Assembly: GCA_012932865.1 (NCBI GenBank)
Contig: SAXG01000011.1
Span: 620,001-684,000, forward strand
Direction of reading: 5' to 3'
Length of the DNA: 64,000 bases
Source: Amylostereum areolatum
Taxonomy: Eukaryota > Basidiomycota > Agaricomycetes > Russulales > Stereaceae
Made by a program: the position numbers and the translations under genes. Under the pieces are notes generated by a model. It did not search any database. It saw nothing but the letters and a program-made list of their open reading frames with translations, and was not told the DNA's origin. Each line of letters starts with the position of its first letter. Position 1 is the first letter of the stretch. Positions 19,792 through 30,116 of the stretch are shown piece by piece.

Positions 19792-20739
19792 ATGTCCCAA
19801 AGCACTCTTGACCACTGCAACAAGCTCATACAAGCTCAGCCTGAAGCACTTAACATGAATCAGTCCAAGGAGTGGGATGCATGGTTCCAGCAGGCTCAGC
19901 CTTTGAAGGTATATAAATTGTTTGCGCTTTTTTTACACCTAGCTTATAAAGCCCTGTAGAAGCTCCTTGAGCCTGTCCGTGCAGATGCAGAATTGCAAAA
20001 GCGTAGTGATTGGCTGTTGGTGCTTAAGAATATGGATGCCGCCTTTGTCAATTATGATAACATGCAGTGGCTTATGAAAAGTATGTGCATCTGGCCACAT
20101 CTAGCAATGGAAGTAACCAATGATTCCACCTTAGATGCAGACAAGCACACAAAGAAATCCTCGTGCCTACCTTCCAAGGCTGTACCCTCTGTGGAGGCTG
20201 GTATGAGCACCCAATAATGCATATTTTGTTCTCTAATAGGCATCTGGACAGATTCACAGAGTGCTACACCTGTTACTACATTGAACTTGGATGAAGAAAA
20301 GGTTTCCTACTTTAAATTGGTGCACTTTTCTCTACTTTTTTGTGGCCAACTGAAATGAACATTACTCCTCTAGAAACATCCTGATGTGTTTGACCCTCCA
20401 TGCAATGCTTGTCATGATGCAGGAGCAACACCATGCAGGCGGGCGGTTCAGCAGCGATTTAAACGTTGTGAACGGTGTGTCAGCGAGGACATCAGATGCA
20501 GTTTCACTGTGATGCAGAAGAAGAAGAAAAACCCCACTGCTGTGAACGAAGGTATACCTCCAAAACGCCGTCGTATCGCTAAGGAAGGCATTATCTCTAA
20601 TAACTCTTCAATGGTCTCGATGCCATCGGGACAGTTGATGAGGATGGTTCAGGAGATTGATGATGCCATGTCGACTCTGAACAAGATTAGGCATGAGATC
20701 TTGGATATTGTAGAAGGTGGTGCATCTCTGGATGGATGA
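19792..20739 (+). CDS. Cysteine-rich basic protein, possible zinc-cluster DNA-binding protein
   Basis: ATG 19792 opens MSQSTLDHCNKLIQAQ. Five or six exons joined by clean GT-AG sites (for example donor 19909) keep the frame to the stop at 20739; product about 270 residues. Near residue 150 is CNACHDAGATPCRR, then RCERCVSEDIRCSF: six cysteines in C-X2-C-X8-C ... C-X2-C-X6-C spacing, reminiscent of but not identical to fungal Zn2Cys6 clusters. A basic run (KKKKNPT, PPKRRRIAKEG) follows and looks like a nuclear localisation signal; the C-terminus is helical. A role as a DNA-binding partner of the transposase is plausible, not shown. Confidence 0.6.
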
Positions 20740-21078
20740 TTTGGATGGTGGTTATGTCTTGATCCCTTAACTGTGGCACTTTTTGTGTTTGGATTACCTT
20801 GTTCGGTACAAGCTGGTTTCTGTAGCCCGTAATCCAAGGCCATGATTGCTAACATCACATGACTTTTCTGCCTACGTCACGATCAGCACTGCATTAGGTG
20901 TGGTAATTACTTTAGCTTCGTGCACGCAGAAGGCGAACATGCAGATAGTAGATACACAGGCAGGTAAGTACGATAGATGGATCCCTTCCACCGTTGCCAG
21001 GAGTCCTTGTCGAGTATATTACTTTACGCTTCGTACTAGTCAAGCTCTTCGCCATTACGGCACTTTCCACATCGGTAC
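20740..21078. other. Spacer, no gene seen
   Basis: May include the left border of the Copia remnant; no LTR pair or duplication could be recognised. Confidence 0.35.
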
Positions 21079-22123
21079 TTGAACTTTATTCGTCTCGGTA
21101 CGATAATTGTACGCTACACAGTCTTTCCTCCCTTGCGTGTTTGTACCGCAGACAATCTACCCCCTGCACTTGTCTCTTGTCCTCTCGCTCCCGTCAAGTT
21201 AAAACCGACACAAACGCGCAGTAGTTGGTTCAGCTCGACGTACACTCTATTGGCCCGACGATGTCTCCTGCGCAGACCCACAAAGCCATCCGAAGACGAC
21301 CCAACAGACCCATACAAAGACCCGTGCCGTTCCCACCCATTCCTCATTCCCGCATGTCGACCCTATCCGACTTCTGTTCTGTTTTCCTTCCCCTTGGAGA
21401 CTCGGAGCGCGCTGCCAAATGGCTGGAATGGTCGATCCGGATGGAAGCTGTGGAAGGTGGTGCACGTGGAGGTGAGCCTGAAGAAGATTGTTGCGGCAGC
21501 GGATGGGAAGAAGTCGGCGGTGATGGAAGACGGAGGAGGAGATTGCGGAGGAAACAGAAGTTCTGCTGGTTGGAAGGGACTCGGCAACAATGGCAGAAGC
21601 ACGCGCAAGGATGATTGCTCACGTCGAGAGGTCCGAACTCGCTCACTTCCGGAAAGAACACGACCCAATGGTCATCTGGCAAAAGCTCATGGCTGTACAC
21701 CAAGCCCGTGGCCTCGCAACTCGACTCACGCTTCGTCGGCGTCTGCTCACAAGCGTCAAGAAGGATTCGGAGTCGATGCAGAGCTGGGTCACCAGGGTGT
21801 GGGATCTGGCTCAGGATTTGCGGGAGATTGGAGTGCAGGTACCGGAGGAAGACGAGATCCTCACACTGACGATGGGCCTCCTGGCCTCATATGAGGCGCT
21901 GGTCGTGTCGCTACGTGCCCGTTGGTTGACTGTGGTGCTCGACGGTGACTGCATTCCATTGCAAGTGGACGGCAAACTGTCTGGAAGTGCTCTAAAATCT
22001 GGTGTCCCAGGATATCATCGACCTTGTCACTGTATGTCTGGTCTGCAGGGTAGTAGAGTGGTGCACAGCGGCTGCAGGCGACAGGAAGAAACTAGTGAAA
22101 GTCGCTACAGAGATATTGTGTAA
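21079..22123 (+). pseudogene. Decayed Ty1/Copia gag fragment
   Basis: Two frames hold pieces of a Copia-type Gag (UBN2/Retrotran_gag family): NGWNGRSGWKLWKVVHVEV near 21.42 kb and, in another frame from about 21.59 kb, HDPMVIWQKLMAVHQARGLA, RLTLRRRLLTSVKKD and VPEEDEILTLTMGLLASYEA. The frame shift between them and the absence of protease, integrase or RT show a truncated, dead copy. No LTRs were found. It is nested in the large DNA transposon. Confidence 0.65.
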
Positions 22124-22518
22124 AGAGGATCTGTCTCAGTACTGTATGGTCGCACCATTGTCATGTAATTGATAAAAGTGCATTCATCTGCAGTCATCTG
22201 CCCAAGCCCCTTCGCATTTGACAGCGGAGCATTGAGCCACGAGCCGAGCAAGGTTAGAGGCCACCCGCCGGCGGCGCTTCTCGAGTTCAATAATAATACG
22301 TCAATTACTTGACTTCCACTAATTATATGAAATGACGGATACATCCAAGGCAACAGGAATAGCCAGAGATGATTAGGAGGTGTTAAGGTTTAAGGAAAGA
22401 ACATAACAAATGAGAGTAAACTGTCGGGGAAGAAGAGGGCGACGAGTGATTATAACTGGAGTTGATGGTCAGAATGGACAACACGAAATGTAATACACCC
22501 TTACCCCCAAGCTCCTAA
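22124..22518. other. Spacer, no gene seen
   Basis: AT-rich; no coding frame or repeat recognised. It lies between the Copia remnant and the BTB gene and probably contains the BTB gene's 3' untranslated region. Confidence 0.4.
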
Positions 22519-23642
22519 CTAGACATCCATAGTGAGATCGATTGTGTTGAAATCACCAGCTTGAATAACAGGTCCGATATGGTGTTGCTGGCGGAGGTTG
22601 ACCATGGCTTCGGAAAGAAGACGAGCCTCCTTCTTGAAAGCGGATCGGTGTGACATCCTTTCGACAGTGGCCTCGTGACAGAGGGCACAAACATCAGGTA
22701 GCTGGCCTTTATTCTCCTGCAGGATTTTTAGCACATCTGCATCGGATTTTGGCTGTTCAGGATGGTTGAGCATTCTGGCAATGACAGTGCGCCATGAAAG
22801 CTCCCATGCTGCCTCGCAGACATCAGCAGCATCACAAAAGATACCGGGATAGAAATGGGGAGGAGAGTCGGCTAGATATTTGCGGTGTTGCTCGATCTGA
22901 CGATGAAGCCGCATGAATGCAGTCTGGATGTCAGAACCAAGAATCCTCAGCTCATGATCACTGAGACGATCAGGGTACATCTGGAAGACATCCGGGAAAG
23001 TATACTCGATCCATTTCTGGTCGTCTATCTTGTAGTCAAGAGCGCAGCGAAGGCGTCGGACCAGAGTCCACCCAGCAGGCCATTGATCGAGGCACATCTT
23101 GAAGTGCTGCACCGCATCGGGAATGATCCACATATGGGCAAGATGGAGAGCTGCGATGAGCTGATCGGCATTGAGTGGGTTATGAACCATGTTGTGACTG
23201 TAGATTGATGTGATTAATTGTGTTTGTCAGATCAAAAATGACAGCACATACGGTGTTCCAAATATGCAGTCCATCAATGCCTCGAAAGCATCCTCATTGA
23301 TAGCAACAAGCTTGATAGGCATTTCATCTGATGAGCCTTCGCCATCCACACCTGAAGGTAGGTGGAAGATATCCTCGAATGCACCTGCCCGGGCCATCAA
23401 GACGTCCACAGGAATTCTGTATAGGCGCATTCCAACCTGTAATATCCAAATGAGCAGGTGAGATATTAGAATATTGTCTTGTATGTATGTACCTGGAAAA
23501 CGACCATGCGCCCTTCATAATAATGGGTCGACCGACGAACAACACGAGCAGGGATATCGGCTGCTCCAGCTGCTGCAGAGGTCTGGCCTCTTTCTAGGCT
23601 TGGCTGTGTATTGGGAGGAGTTGGAGGAAGATTAAAGTTCAT
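22519..23642 (-). CDS. BTB/POZ-domain protein carried by the transposon
   Basis: ATG 23642 opens MNFNLPPTPPNTQPSLERG. Two introns (about 23492-23437 and one near 23250-23195) join the exons. The second exon has the fungal BTB signature: GMRLYRIPVDVLMARAGAFE, DIFHLPSGVDGEGSSDEMPI and INEDAFEALMDCIFGT. The third has the helical extension (LNADQLIAALHLAHMWIIP) and a C-X2-C pair (VCALCHEA). About 330 residues, stop 22519. BTB domains mediate dimerisation and often link substrates to Cullin-3 ubiquitin ligases; the Agaricomycete family is large and mostly uncharacterised. As transposon cargo it may be a captured host gene, yet its codon usage and AT content resemble the other element genes. Confidence 0.8.
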
Positions 23643-23832
23643 GAGGAAGAATAAGGAATAGAATGAATAAGACAGATGGGGACGAATGTGCTGGCAGATG
23701 AGCAAGCAGTCCTGTCACACATCTTCAAAAGAGGATGTGTGACTGTGACTATTATGTAATCAATGTCACTCGTCTGAGTGGATGTTGCCTGCTCTTACAA
23801 GTTATCCTGCATGCTGTCATCCACCCACCTTG

Positions 23833-26133
23833 ATGGACAACTTTCCCCCCTTTCCTCCCTTGCCTGAATGTATCTATAGACCATCAGGCTGGTCTCACAA
23901 CACTCTATCTGCTCATGCCTTGGTCTCCGATCACTATGCACATGCACGTCGCATTCTCCATCAAGAGGATGGTGATCCTGGACAACTCAGAGCACTTGCC
24001 GAGGTTCTCCACACCCGTGTAAGACCCATCTTTCTAGCTCTGGTCAATGAAGTCAACGACTTTGACTGGGGTGTTGTGGGCAGTCTGGCACTAGGCCAGA
24101 CACTTTACGAGCTGGATAAAGCAGCAAACACACGGCGAGAGAAGTGCGTGTATCTAGGCTCATCGTATATACAAACCACTCACTTGATCCTACTTTATAC
24201 AGAGCTCGGCGGACATTTATCATTATCGACCCTGTCACCGTCAAAAAGGTTGGAGGGCGGGGACGTCCCAGGAAAATTATCAGCGAAGATGTTTTGCGTG
24301 ATGCTGTTGGCCCTGATCGCAATATCCCGATCACACGCCTGGCCTCTGCCTTCAAGATGCATCCTGATACTATTCGGTCATATATGAAAAAGTATGGCCT
24401 TGACCATGGTTACGCGGATATGACAGACAGTCATCTGGACGATCTCATGCGTCTTTTCAAGATTAACAAGCCCGACTCTGGAAGCAAGTTTGCACACGCC
24501 TTTCTACGTTCCCTCGGGCTTAAAGTACAGAGACACCGTGTTCGTGAATCTCTTCGCCGCATCGACCGTGTAGGCCAGACACTTCGGAAGCACCCCAAAA
24601 TTACCAGGCAGAAGTACAGTGTCCCCCGTCCCAATCATCTTTGGCATCTTGATGGTCACCACAAGCTGATCTTATGGGAAATCGTGATTCATGGTATCAT
24701 TGATGGATACGACAGACAGGTACACCAGTTTTTAATATTGCCTCAACCTTGCTAACTGAGCTGTAGGTGGTACAGCTCCGTGCCAATGGCAATAACCGGC
24801 CACTCACGGTTTTAGAAGACTTTCTGGAGGCGATCATCACATATGGTGTCCCTCTACGGGTGCGTGGTGACCGTGGTGGTGAAAACAAATGGGTCGCTGT
24901 GTGGATGATAATGCATAGAGGACCGAATCGTGCATCGTTTATGTGGGGATCGTGAGTATGTCCATTTTCATTTCTGTGTCGCCACTCAAACGAAAATTGG
25001 ACAGATCTACTCATAATCAGCGCATTGAACGGCTTTGGGTGGATGTTGGAAAACAGTTCGCCCGTCGCTGGAGAGCATTCTTCACACGGCTAGAGCGGCT
25101 GCATGGGCTTGACCGCAAAAATCCTTACCATATCTGGATACTACACCACCTTTTCCTTCCTCTTATCAACACCGACTGCGACAATTTCCGCACTGAATGG
25201 AATAACCATGGCGTTCGTGGAGCAGATACTCATGAGCAGACACCTAATGTATGTGTGTTGGAATGCTATTCTGTTTATATGCTCACATTTGCTTAGGATA
25301 TGCGCTTTCTTGCACGCTTTGAGCAAGGAGTGGATGACGATGCACTTGCAGATGTCCACCCTGAGCTACTTGAGCGCTATTATGGTGTTGACGGAAGAAT
25401 ACGCACTAGTTCTCAGACTGGAGCTGGCCATGCATCCGACTCGGAAGGTGACGACCTCTCTTTTGTTTCCGATGAAGAAAACTTGGACAGCAGAAGTGAC
25501 TCAAATGTAGGCCATACTACTTCGAGATGATGTTCACACTCTGAGTTCTTTATAGGAGCCTAATGAAGATCATGTCGGTGAAGATTACCCTTCATCGGAG
25601 ATTGGTGATACCCCAATCAATGAAGATGAAGAAGAGGATAGCCTTGAATGGGGTGCCGATGAAGAAGAGAACCAGGAAGAACCAGAGATATCACCAGAAT
25701 ATGTGGATGAGGATGATGAGGAGGAGTTAGGTGATGAACTAGATGACGATGAGCTTCAAGCAGCAGATATGGCTGAGAAGATTGCCCAGGACCAGGACAA
25801 GAATATCCGGCATGAGCCTATCGAGGTTGCCGATCATCGTAGCCCATTTCAGGATTCTGAGATGGAGGAATTTTTTTGGCAAGAAGTGGAGGATCTACAA
25901 AGAAGACATATTGTCCCTGACGGTATGATGCTCACTCAAGAAGAATGGGATAGTGAAGAAGAGGATGAAGAAGATGGGGACTCTGAGGGATATCCGACCT
26001 ACGAGGATATATCGGTAGGATTTCGTATACGCAAGCAGCTAGTCATCCAGCTTCCTCCAGAGATCTGGTACCCCAGAGCTGTGTCATGGTGTCAGGCTCT
26101 CCATGTATACAATCATCGGTGTGTTCAGTTGTA
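23833..26133 (+). CDS. rve-type DDE transposase of the large element
   Basis: ATG 23833 opens MDNFPPFPPLPECIYRPSG. After an N-terminal domain of about 115 residues, exon 2 has a basic strip (VGGRGRPRKIISEDVLRDAV) and an HTH-like part (LASAFKMHPDTIRSYMKKYG). The integrase-fold core follows: D in HLWHLDGHHKLILW, D in LRVRGDRGGENKWVA, E in GSSTHNQRIERLWVDVGKQ; the last motif spans an intron that keeps frame. Then HIWILHHLFLPLINTDC and an unusual, very acidic C-terminal tail (Asp/Glu-rich, about 150 residues). No nonsense codon was seen, so this copy may be intact. It is the obvious candidate for mobilising the 15.7-kb unit. Confidence 0.82.
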
Positions 26134-26316
26134 ATTCCAGCCTTTATTGCATTCAGATCTGCACAAAGAACGAAACTCGGCATTCGGAAAAACTCGGTAT
26201 CTTTTTAGTCGGAGCTTGAATTGCCTTGAGGTTTGTGACCGATGCCCTTGACCCTACCTTGAATCTCTTCGCATCTCCCACTACCTGCTCCTAGACTCTA
26301 TTTCGACATCACTTCA
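26134..26316. other. Short spacer / probable promoter
   Basis: No coding sequence; separates the transposase stop from the ATG of the next gene on the same strand. Confidence 0.4.
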
Positions 26317-28548
26317 ATGGCTGGAGATAACACTTGAGCTGTCCCAGACTGCTTCTGCCGGCGCTTCGTTCTTCGCAAGAATCAAAAAGAGGACGATGCA
26401 TACACTTGTCGTGACTGTGGCCATATGGAATCAGCCCATCCCCAACATACCGACTCCAATGATGGCCCTTCACAGCCTCTCTCTTTAGAGATGGACAAGG
26501 TCATGGCTAAAGTTCGTGCGACCGGTGACACATCATCCTTTGCGTACCACATCCCTGCTGCTCGCTCAGGACAGAAGAAAGCATCTAGGGATACTGCTAT
26601 GCAGGAGGCTGTTAAAGGTCTTCGATATCATCACACATCTTCTCAGCCTGCCAAGCTGAAGAAGAAAAGCAACGCCAAAGACGAGATGAAGAAGATATCA
26701 AAGCTTCTTACAGACACATCTGGTCCTACTGTATGTCATTGTTCCATGTTCGATTGCATTCTCTCTGATACATGTATATACCAGATGAGCTCAACAAGTG
26801 CCAGCACCTCGAAGGGAAAAGATAAGGTGGTGGAAAAGAAATCAAAGCCAGCTGTAAGTTGCAATTTTATTCAAGTTGTGTCCATGCTCTTAAGTGGTGT
26901 AGGATGAGACATATAGTGTTGGAGAAGTCGTTCTTAGTCCATGGGGTCTTACCCCACCTCGCAAATTCACTGGAAAGGGAAAGGTGTATCTTTCTCCCTA
27001 CATAGTGTTATTCGTCCACTCATCATGTCATCATTTCCTAGGCGAAGATGCATGAGCATGATAGAGGAGGCCTACTCCAGGGACCGAAGCCCGACGCAGG
27101 ACGACGAACTATCGGTACATCCATCAAGGTTAACAGTCTAGATCAAGGGCTGCTGACCAGCTATGGTATGATCGTTTCACCCCAGAGTGGACACACCGTG
27201 TTCTCCTGGAAAAGGGATGCTAGCCCTCTTGACATCTACAATTTCATTCGACACGATGTCTTCAAGGATCACATCTTATTCCAGTGGCTGGATCTCAAGG
27301 TTCCTCGTCCTCGTGAGGTTGACGACCAGCTGCCTCTCGTGATGCTACGAAAGGCATCAACCTCTGTCTATGTTGCAGGCGATATCACAAGTGCTGCCAA
27401 TCTTGCTAAGATGCGCACTCCTGGTGGACGTGGGGCTGAAGGACAAACTCTTTACCTTGGTACGGTTGACCTCTGTTATATGCATAGCTTATCTAACACT
27501 TATTTTAGCAACCCGTATAGAGATTCCTGTGCAGGTGCTGCAGCGGTGGAACGATCCAGATGCTCCCGATGTTCTAGAAGAGTTTGCCCTGCCTACGTCT
27601 TCAGATGAAGTGCATAGTGATGATGGCGGCTCTGAGAAAGAGAAAGATGACAATAACTCGGAAGACAGAGGTGCGTAGTTGAGTATTTATTCGAATGCTA
27701 CTTACTTCTGTGCAGAGCCCGAGTTACCACCCAGAATGACCACACGTAGGAGCAAGCGCCTGCGCTCGCCATCACCTATTGCCATTGATGATAGTGATGA
27801 GGACAACATTCCTGCATCTCCTCCCCCCCGTCGCAAAAGCAAGAGAGTGCGGCGTCGATCGGTTATTCATTCTCCTACCGTGACTCCAGTAAGAGATGCA
27901 CGGGAGCGTGGTGCATCTTCTTCTCCCGATGAAGAGGAGGCATATGTTGCTACAGAGTTTGAAGAAACTGAGGACGAGGGCGGCATATTCCGTAGGCTTC
28001 AATTGTCTCTAACATCTGGCCCAAGTTCTAACTTTGCCGTCCCGTTTACTAGCTACTGGGCATAGCACAGTCACTCAGGATGTTATCCAGGCTACGAGTA
28101 GCTTTGCGAGCATCACTGTGAATGAAGATGGAACCATGACTGGCGGACCTTCCATCAGTCAAGGGTATGATAACAATGGTGTAGAGATTCCTGCACCGTC
28201 GCAGCTATGTATGTCATTCTATGTTGATTTCGTCAATCTGTTGGCTAACATCACTTAGTCTTCCCTGCTGGAGATGAGGACAATCATAGTGAACACACCG
28301 CAGATCCAGACATGACCGACATTTCTCCTCTACTCCACTCCACACCACCACCAGAAAGGCGTTCTCGGCCGAGCAGGGTTCCATACACGATTCCCAAAGA
28401 CAACTCCTTGGCAGCATCTTCTTCTCGCTCACGCCTTCCATCTACTATTCCAGCAGGGGCAGTTCAAGCTCGTATCCAGAGCAAGACGGCGGGAAAGCTT
28501 CTTGGGCTTGCACCCCTTACCAAAGATCCTTACGACTCCGATGATTAG
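26317..28548 (+). pseudogene. Zinc-ribbon protein with disordered basic tail; in-frame TGA at codon 7
   Basis: ATG 26317 gives MAGDNT, then TGA (26335-26337), then the same frame continues with a zinc-ribbon-like unit: PDCFCRRF, TCRDCGHMESAHP (C-X-C, C-X2-C-X-H-X4-H). Later exons, joined by clean splice sites, hold a Ser/Lys-rich linker, a globular region (SYGMIVSPQSGHTVFSWKRD, LPLVMLRKASTSVYVAGDI, IEIPVQVLQRWNDPDAP) and a disordered tail with charged runs and nuclear-localisation-like signals (TTRRSKRLRSPSP, RRKSKRVRRRS), ending at 28548. The downstream ATG at 26425 could start a protein lacking the zinc unit. The stop is one C-to-T change from CGA. The family is unknown to me. Confidence 0.6.
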
Positions 28549-28620
28549 GGTGTATCAGTCTCCCTCTGGAATGTGTTTCATGGATGGTCATTTTCATTTG
28601 TGGTAGCTTACGATAGTTTG

Positions 28621-28715
28621 TTACGAGTTACAATGATTTTTTACGGATTTCCATGATTTTTTTACGACACTCAATGATTTTTTTACGACACTCAATGATT
28701 TTTTACGACTTACGA
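28621..28715. repeat. About 20-bp tandem repeat (TTTTTTACGACACTCAATGA-like)
   Basis: Four to five imperfect copies of a unit of 19-22 bp; two copies of TACGACACTCAATGATTTTT are identical. It lies just after the stop of the zinc-ribbon gene. Confidence 0.75.
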
Positions 28716-28885
28716 TCTCTCCTCCCCACTCACTAAATACGACATATGAATAAGATGCATTTGTAGATTGTGAATTTCAATTCTGTAGCAGTGTTTTGAG
28801 ATAGTGTTCCTTTGGATGTTGCGAGAATTAAGTAGAGAGGGAGGAAAGCACCTCACTTGTGTGTGTTTGCAGCTATGAAAAGCAT

Positions 28886-28985
28886 GTTCAAATGGTGTAA
28901 TGGTAGTGCACGGGGTTTGTGAGTGTGAAATATCCTCCATCAACCGTGGCTCCAAGTTCAAATCCTAATGGTATCATAAAATAAA
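28886..28985 (+). other. Possible tRNA-derived SINE head
   Basis: TGGTGTAATGG (28893-28903) fits the tRNA box A consensus and GTTCAAATCC (28956-28965) fits box B, 53 bp apart, followed by an A-rich tail. Acceptor and T stems do not pair, so it is not a working tRNA gene. It may be a SINE remnant or chance. Confidence 0.3.
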
Positions 28986-29092
28986 TAAGTAAGTGTGAGG
29001 GTGGTCTTGCTGATAAGATAACGTCTATTCTGGTTTTGCTCCTTTTTCTCAGATAAAGTAGGTATTTTGTATCTAAAAGAGTAGAACATAGC

Positions 29093-29759
29093 TAGTGTTC
29101 AACAAATTATAAAGTATACTTAAATATAATCGTATTCATACAAAAAAATACCGATATATTATGGCTTCTACGTATTCTGTTCGGCCTCGATATGGTTGAG
29201 TACAATATGTTATATTACGAGTACGATACAGTACGCACCTGATATTTAATTGTAATACAAGTATGCCAGGAACACAGCTACTTACCCGGTCTACCGGCTT
29301 CAAGACGGTCTTGCGAGTCCGGAATAGATATCCAAATCGAGAATAGCATCTCCGGCAATAGCGGGAGCTGTCCGGGACCCTGCCGATGCTCAGTCCCATT
29401 CTCAGAAGGTGTGCCGCCGCTGTTTCCCACGACATGCTGCCAATCCCAGCGGCCAGTATCAGCACCCCGTCACTGCCAATGGTGGTAGGCTCAGTATCTC
29501 AACTAAAGTCCCAATAAACATGCTCTTGGGGTACATGGTTAGCTCATTAATGAGGTTGGACATAGTACAGAAAGTTCATTAGGTCTAGTTGAGGTCTAGA
29601 GCAATAACTTCAATTAGATACAAGTAAATAGGAAGATCTGACAAATACGATACAATATAGTACAGGTACGAGTAAATATTGGAATGGCCGCCTTCGTAAT
29701 AATACGTATTCGATATAATATGGTCGGCCAGCATATTTACTCGTATTTGTTGAACACTA
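29093..29759. mobile_element. 667-bp hAT-type nonautonomous element
   Basis: Terminal inverted repeats TAGTGTTCAACAAAT (29093-29107 and mirrored at 29745-29759) are flanked by perfect 8-bp duplications AACATAGC (29085-29092, 29760-29767). Eight-base duplications and a TAGNG terminus are hallmarks of hAT. The inside is AT-rich with TACGA/TCGTA-rich subterminal stretches and no coding capacity. Confidence 0.88.
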
Positions 29760-29818
29760 AACATAGCAAGAGATCCTCGCAGGCGTGTCGGCGGGCGGAG
29801 GCAGGAGCCTCGGCGTCG

Positions 29819-29888
29819 GCGCAGGCGTGTCGGCGCAGGCGTGTCGGCGCAGGCATGTCGGCGCAGGCATGTCGGCGCAGGCGTGTCG
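29819..29888. repeat. 14-bp minisatellite, five units (GCGCAGGCGTGTCG)
   Basis: Five direct 14-bp units, two of them with A for G at position 9. Degenerate copies precede it from about 29778. Confidence 0.9.
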
Positions 29889-30116
29889 ATAGCAGTGGAA
29901 GAAAGAAGGGGTAAGGATGCAGATAAATGTGTGGTGCTAGCATGCACAGAATGTGTGTAGCTGTTTTATCTTTCTCGAGTGGCTGTTGTAACAGTGTGAT
30001 GAGCTAGCAAGATGATTGTTTCCATTTCTGGGGAAAAATTCCCACGGTATTCAGATTCAGATTTCCGGGGCCAACCTCTGCCTCTGCTAGCTACCACTAC
30101 ATTCTCCCCTACTACT

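Larger units (their letters stand above)
28549..30116. other. Repeat-rich spacer inside the element
   Basis: About 1.57 kb without a gene. It holds a 20-bp tandem repeat, a tRNA-like SINE head, a hAT-type nonautonomous element and a 14-bp minisatellite, each listed separately. Confidence 0.7.

Noticed and set aside
21590..22123. Cargo gene of the large transposon
   Set aside because: Translation matches Copia-type Gag; frame-shifted and truncated, so a nested dead retroelement.
28886..28985. Functional tRNA gene
   Set aside because: Box A and box B match, but the acceptor and T stems do not pair; kept only as a weak SINE-like feature.
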